Made by a program: the position numbers and the translations under genes. A stretch of 55,159 nt of DNA, taken from Phycisphaera mikurensis. GTDB taxonomy: Bacteria > Planctomycetota > Phycisphaerae > WQYP01. Of the stretch, positions 52,001 through 55,159 are shown piece by piece. The stretch lies in NCBI GenBank assembly GCA_022730455.1, contig DZDI01000005.1:1-55159 (forward strand), read 5' to 3'. Positions within the stretch are counted from its first letter, which is position 1. Each line of letters opens with the position of its first letter. The notes under the pieces are model-generated. The model saw only the letters and a program-made list of their open reading frames with translations. It was not told the DNA's origin and ran no database searches.

Positions 52001-52977
52001 AACGCAACCTGGCCCGACAAACCGATGCCATCGCCCGGGAGATCGCGGCCGCCAATCAACCCAGCCGCCAGAGTATTATGCAGTCCACGCAGGCTGCCAC
52101 CGCCATCAGTCAGGCTTCAGCCACCGCCGGCCAACTTGAACGACAAACTGCGTTGGGCGCGCCGAATTTGGCGGCGGCGATCGCACAAGCGCGCCAACAA
52201 TTACGGCAGGCGCGTGCCGACCAGCAATCGACCAACCAAAGATTGCTGCAGCACAACCATGCCGAGGCGGCCATTCGCCAGCACGCGGCCATGGCGCATA
52301 TTCAATCCGCTCTTGCAGACTTGCAGCAGGGGATGCGCGGCGCAGGAACAGAATCTGCGCCCAGTTATAACGACCACATCGCCGGTGAAATGAATCCCAG
52401 CCAATTACAGGCCAGTAGTGCCCGGCATTCTTCCTCACCGGGTAGCTCTGCGGGCAGGCAGCACGGTGGGCCGTCGCAGGCGGGTCAAAGCGAATATCAG
52501 CGGCTGATGGCAACGGCGGAAAATTTGCAGCAGGCCTTGGCAGCAGGGCATTCGGCGGCGCAGGGCAATGCCAGTGCCGCACAGGCCGCCGCTGGGGCGC
52601 TTGCCCAGGCTGAGCAGTCAATCGGACCCCTTGGCGGATTGTCGCCTTCGGGTCAACCGATGCCAGACACTTCAGTCGGTGGGCAAAATGGTGCAGCCGG
52701 AGAGGCCGAGGCGGCAGGAATCGCCGGTACGCAGGGGGCCAGTACGTCCGGAGCGACAGGCCATCAGGGAACTGGCATCGAGGCCGACAATGCCGTGGGT
52801 CAGGTGCCGCAAGCCGTATCGGCCCTCGGTATCAGCCCCGCTCAATGGGTAAAACTCGGGACGCTGCGGCAGAACCAATTATTAAATTCGGCCCGGCAGT
52901 CGATTCCACCGGGTTATCGGCAGATGGTGCGGGATTATTATGTGAAAATAGCACGACTCGACAGTGAAAAGCCGTAA
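49084..52977 (+). CDS. Giant DUF4175-like membrane protein with Ala/Gln-rich coiled coil
   Basis: About 1297 residues. Seen: two helices at about residues 30-75 and a third at about 160, beta-rich periplasmic domains (VTVSPGDITLGQGGNVVVTA-type Ig-like blocks), then a long Ala/Gln/Arg-rich helical stretch from about residue 530 to 1130, full of QQAQLNQAI, AQQLANAA and ARQQLRQAR repeats predicted to coil, and a Gly/Ser/Ala-rich tail. The closest named type is DUF4175. Probably spans from the membrane into the periplasm. Start GTG at 49084 follows AGGA by 9 bases; ATG at 49033 is the longer alternative. Fifth gene of the MoxR operon. Confidence 0.75.
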   Translation: MSTTAVLPDDISIPLQAVAGRQRRFRVARALIWAIGVCAIIALVAVLVLGAYPQLATPLRWVVAGLAWFAMAYILWRFLRGCFTPIDLLTAAGTVEIADHSHEEMLLSAVQFSADDQAGQIASSELVNSVIHKAGDVAAQIDARQIITPRTFLKAAVICLPALAVWLLLWPLMPNTLALGMRRTIMPWSQQMPLSSMHLTVSPGDITLGQGGNVVVTARDDVKVAPVKTLHLELAQRYADGRVSAQNMTPTGPRSYRHTFAAVQASFQYRIISRRGQSRWYAVHVIERPAISGLTIRYVYPPYTHLPPHRVTGVDGSIRGIRGTQVSITAHTTEPLNRRSALHIAASPDGPAQWARLHHAAGDAYRAVFTLEASTHYQINLFNQQHIANRDNRVWPISVFSDPLPVAHVISPRGVVRARPDDVIPIRYEAADRYGITSLRVRIKVGDTPSLSYPISLGTLGGRNYTGTWHLNIANQLLAANEPHARALIYRLVVEDNCLPAHQTGMSGEHEIKIDPNLTMSYQARRDAVLYRRFSAALKDSMRKLDQAGEQIKMLQRVPASQHFNAGAMHTANDAQNLIQQSAQNLNSAAARIHHGVYRQAARAVKLAANTSMAAASKNLALATFDNPKLTQLRPAQLAAARQNIRQALTQLRAAASHLQHTAGVQAISDSVKALAQQQTSVSHQLSINPASTRALAQQRRIENQLQRLIKQHPTLQKPTQAAAATAVGNLTHELQTILARQQALRQTISAKLHKQQAINAMASLQAQQAQLNQAITQFSTAQTRTPIGRDLRPVSHTAMQTAVRALQRRHAAAAHISQRQIADQLGQAAAQLQRRAARSRANAKAQDHALAAQRQAQEVLRTANQAAGQAMAANTVQLQHMAQQLANAASRQAATTSSTTAQRLYRQAEAQAAAAERAAAENNMPASRRLAQVAATNLARGAQAQIAKAADKATPQQLTAAAQHLTALKARERNLARQTDAIAREIAAANQPSRQSIMQSTQAATAISQASATAGQLERQTALGAPNLAAAIAQARQQLRQARADQQSTNQRLLQHNHAEAAIRQHAAMAHIQSALADLQQGMRGAGTESAPSYNDHIAGEMNPSQLQASSARHSSSPGSSAGRQHGGPSQAGQSEYQRLMATAENLQQALAAGHSAAQGNASAAQAAAGALAQAEQSIGPLGGLSPSGQPMPDTSVGGQNGAAGEAEAAGIAGTQGASTSGATGHQGTGIEADNAVGQVPQAVSALGISPAQWVKLGTLRQNQLLNSARQSIPPGYRQMVRDYYVKIARLDSEKP

Positions 52978-52995
52978 AACGTCCGGAGACAGTTC

Positions 52996-54051
52996 ATGAA
53001 CAAACGCCGCATCTGGCATGCTTTACTGTGCAACTGCAGCCTTGGGCTGATCCTCACGACCTTAGCCTTAACCCTGCATGCCGCACCCTCGGCCCGCGCA
53101 TCGGACCGAATCCCAGCCTATGTCAAATCATCGGTAGCACGCGGGTTGCGATGGCTGGCACACCATCAGCTTTCCGACGGCAGCTTTCCATGTGCCAGTC
53201 AAGCCAAACCTGCCGACGCGGGTCTGGCCGCCATGGCATTTATGGCTCGTGGCTATACCGCCGACCACGGACCCTATCACCAGGTGATAGATGCGGCCAT
53301 CCGTTACATTCTTTCGTGCCAAAATTCCAATGGTTATATCACCGCTCCCGGCGGAACCATGTACGATCAAGGCATCTGCACGGTAGCTTTGACCGAAGTC
53401 TACGGCATGGAAGGCCCCACCACCCGCAAACGGATCGGCCGCGCCATTGCCAAAGCGGTAGCTTTAATTCTAGCGGCTCAAAAACGCAGTGTGAATCAAT
53501 TTGCCGGCGGTTGGCGATATCAACCATGGAGTACCGATGCCGATATTTCGTGCACTGGGTGGCAACTCATGGCTTTGCGCGGTGCTGCCGACTGCGGCGC
53601 TCAGGTGCCCGCAAGCTCGATCAAAGATGGTGTGGCGTTTGTGGTACGCGATGCGTGCATAAGTGGCGGGTTCGCGTATCAACCGGGCGGTCCTCCCGGG
53701 CGAGCCCGCACCGGAACAGGCATTCTCGCACTTGAACTCATGGGACACCGCCATTCACCCCAGGCCATCGCCGGCGGAAATTTTCTCCTGGCGCATCCCA
53801 TCCATCACAACGAAAACTTCTATTTTTATGCCGTTTATTATTGTTCGCAGGCCGCCTCACAACTTGGCGGGCACTATTGGACCGCTATATACCCGCCCAT
53901 TCGCAAAGAGCTCATCCACTATCAGCTTGCGAGCGGATGCTGGCAGCCGCCTGATGGTATCGAATTTCAGGGTGGAGAGCCCTACGCCACGGCCATGGCG
54001 ATCCTGGCCCTCTGCGTACCATTTCATTACTTACCGCTGTATCAGCGGTAG
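52996..54051 (+). CDS. Secreted squalene-cyclase/prenyltransferase-like alpha-alpha toroid protein
   Basis: A 351-residue protein with an N-terminal signal peptide (hydrophobic core about 10-27, then ARAS) and at least four repeats of the alpha/alpha toroid seen in terpene cyclases and prenyltransferase beta subunits: GLRWLAHHQLSDGSFP, AIRYILSCQNSNGYI, ALILAAQKRSVNQFAGGWRY, ELIHYQLASGCWQPP. The QW-like turns are there, but no DXDD acid motif of a cyclase, so catalysis is doubtful. In Planctomycetes such proteins commonly close MoxR operons. Start ATG at 52996 with GGAGAC upstream. Role: likely periplasmic partner of the vWA proteins. Confidence 0.85.
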   Translation: MNKRRIWHALLCNCSLGLILTTLALTLHAAPSARASDRIPAYVKSSVARGLRWLAHHQLSDGSFPCASQAKPADAGLAAMAFMARGYTADHGPYHQVIDAAIRYILSCQNSNGYITAPGGTMYDQGICTVALTEVYGMEGPTTRKRIGRAIAKAVALILAAQKRSVNQFAGGWRYQPWSTDADISCTGWQLMALRGAADCGAQVPASSIKDGVAFVVRDACISGGFAYQPGGPPGRARTGTGILALELMGHRHSPQAIAGGNFLLAHPIHHNENFYFYAVYYCSQAASQLGGHYWTAIYPPIRKELIHYQLASGCWQPPDGIEFQGGEPYATAMAILALCVPFHYLPLYQR

Positions 54052-54159
54052 CACGTATCTGAGAATCATTTTTTTGTGGTGACGCATCAACAGCAGGGTA
54101 TCTCCCATCACATGGCCCGATAAAATATTTGCCCCCCCCGGCACCATCTCCTGCACGTT

Positions 54160-55029
54160 TCAATCATCCACGGGCTGTACCGCCACCTGCGGATCGGTGC
54201 CTTCTCGCCAGTCATTCGGTTGGGCACCGGCTGTCCGTGAAACTGGAGTCGGTGTGACGTCAACTTTGGTTTTTGCAAGATAGGCGACAAAAGCCAGAAT
54301 CGCCAGCAGAAACACCACACTGGTACAAATGGTGCCCAGCCCGAAACCGCCGAGAGAACGCGGTTGAGACATCAGATCACCAAGCGATGCCCCCAGCGGC
54401 CGGGTCAGCACGTAGGCGATCCAGAAACATGCGACGGCGTTTAGCCGCAGGAGAAAATAGGCTGCGGTCACTGCCAGAATTCCGCCGGCGAATATCAGCA
54501 GCGAGTTAAAATAGCCCCAGCGGAGCGCCTCGGAAAGAAAATCGCCACCGGAGGTGCCCAAGGCAAAGGTGGCCAGCACGGTAAGCCAATAAAAGCCCTC
54601 GCGCCGTGTCGTGAAGATGGTGTGGATGGAGAGCGATTTCTCGGAGGCGTACCAAGTAATAAAAGCAACGGCCAGCGCTGCAGAAAATACTGGCGTAGTT
54701 ACCGTAAGAGGCACCCCAAGATTATCCACCAAGTTATCGCTCAAAAGCGTTCCGACAATGCTGATGAGCACCACGGCTACCCAATAATAACCCGGGACGT
54801 ATTGCCTTGAGCGAAACTGATAAAACAGCGCTACCACCAGAACCACGGCCATGATTACAGCCACCCAGGCTTCACCCAGATGAAGCGTCGTGCCGAGCAG
54901 GTCTGCGGCGGTTTCGCCAACAGTCGTCGCTAAAATCTTGATGATCCAGAAATAAATTGTAACTTCAGGCACTTTATTCAGCATTAGATGCGAGGTACGA
55001 GGTTGCATTTGCGGGTTGGGCGGTGGCAT
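54160..55029 (-). CDS. DUF347 (COG4705-type) repeat membrane protein
   Basis: A 289-residue integral membrane protein with eight or so helices in repeated units, each carrying a variant of FWIIKILATTVGETAADLL (also VLISIVGTLLSDNL, FALGTSGGDFLSE, LTRPLGASLGDLM). The internal fourfold repeat with G-x-x-x-D after each helix is the DUF347 pattern. Function of the family is not established. Start ATG at 55029 has AGGAG 8 bases upstream; the ATG at 55050 adds seven residues without an RBS. It converges on the MoxR operon; about 110 bases separate the stops and no clear intrinsic terminator is seen there. Confidence 0.85.
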   Translation of the reverse strand: MPPPNPQMQPRTSHLMLNKVPEVTIYFWIIKILATTVGETAADLLGTTLHLGEAWVAVIMAVVLVVALFYQFRSRQYVPGYYWVAVVLISIVGTLLSDNLVDNLGVPLTVTTPVFSAALAVAFITWYASEKSLSIHTIFTTRREGFYWLTVLATFALGTSGGDFLSEALRWGYFNSLLIFAGGILAVTAAYFLLRLNAVACFWIAYVLTRPLGASLGDLMSQPRSLGGFGLGTICTSVVFLLAILAFVAYLAKTKVDVTPTPVSRTAGAQPNDWREGTDPQVAVQPVDD

Positions 55030-55118
55030 AGGGCAAACTCCTTGGAACAAAAGTCCACAACTCGGGCGGGGCTACATAGATGTATACCCTGCCGGTAATT
55101 CGCCGCGTCACGCGCGCG

Positions 55119-55128
55119 GCGTTAACGC
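55119..55128. repeat. Short palindrome upstream of the DUF347 gene
   Basis: GCGTTAACGC, a perfect 10-base palindrome within a CG-rich alternating stretch, about 90 bases before the ATG. Possible operator; too short to be sure. Confidence 0.25.
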
Positions 55129-55159
55129 GCGTACAATAACAATTCAAAATGAAAGCTAG

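Noticed and set aside
50995-52059. Several 100-140-residue minus-strand ORFs within the coiled-coil gene
   Set aside because: They mirror the repetitive Gln/Ala codons of the plus-strand gene and lack start signals.
1-55159. CRISPR array or rRNA operon
   Set aside because: No regularly spaced direct repeats of array type and no rRNA-like sequence were seen; the only tandem repeat has two copies with a 33-base period and virtually no spacer.

Overview
The window reads as chromosomal DNA of a planctomycete, most likely class Phycisphaerae. The support is family-level: a PEP-CTERM surface protein with a VPEP anchor, a type II pseudopilin with the long [16 protein letters not shown] leader, Rex, a MoxR/DUF58/BatA/vWA operon ending in a squalene-cyclase-like protein, and many twin-arginine-exported glycoside hydrolases. 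Species cannot be named from the sequence alone. Standard stops, including TGA, are used throughout.

Layout. 1-4.0 kb: two glycosyltransferases on the minus strand, then a divergent pair of rSAM/selenodomain-associated (arsenosugar-type) transferases (TIGR04283, TIGR04282). 4.3-4.8 kb: dps, with a near-consensus promoter placed so that the mRNA is probably leaderless. 4.9-24.6 kb: a carbohydrate-utilisation cluster, almost all on the minus strand. It holds GH78 rhamnosidase, GH92 mannosidase, a pectin-lyase-fold protein, a pseudopilin, a PEP-CTERM protein, a GntR/LacI-type regulator, GH2, GH31, a duplicated CBM-like protein and an esterase/SMP-30 fusion. Five of the enzymes carry RR signal peptides. 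No SusC/D or sugar transporter is present. 24.8-29.7 kb: an accessory stretch behind tRNA-Arg(UCG). It holds a three-gene cassette of unknown function (TIGR04255 protein plus two small proteins), an orphan small gene, and an AbiE toxin-antitoxin locus whose toxin is broken twice while the antitoxin is intact. 29.7-32.4 kb: the core genes ispG-ffh. 33.0-34.0 kb: a Met/His-rich lipoprotein whose 3' end has been overwritten by a dispersed repeat.

34.2-54.1 kb is one long same-strand run: rex, a Rieske protein, UDP-sugar dehydrogenase and epimerase, a lipoprotein hydrolase, an ICMT/PEMT-like methyltransferase, an HxxxD acyltransferase-like protein, comF, then MoxR-DUF58-BatA-vWA-1297-residue coiled-coil protein-cyclase-like protein. 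A convergent DUF347 membrane protein closes the window.

How the parts may work together: the hydrolase cluster looks designed to strip rhamnose, mannose, galactose/uronate and xylose/glucose side chains from plant-type polysaccharide outside the cytoplasm, under the local GntR/LacI regulator. A candidate operator lies over the PEP-CTERM/pseudopilin promoter. The MoxR operon should chaperone or assemble a membrane vWA complex with a periplasmic partner. At least two families of short dispersed repeats (four and three copies) plus REP-like and tandem repeats sit in the intergenic gaps, and one has changed a protein C-terminus. The best candidate for something undescribed is the TIGR04255 three-gene cassette; next are the repeat families and the Met/His-rich lipoprotein.
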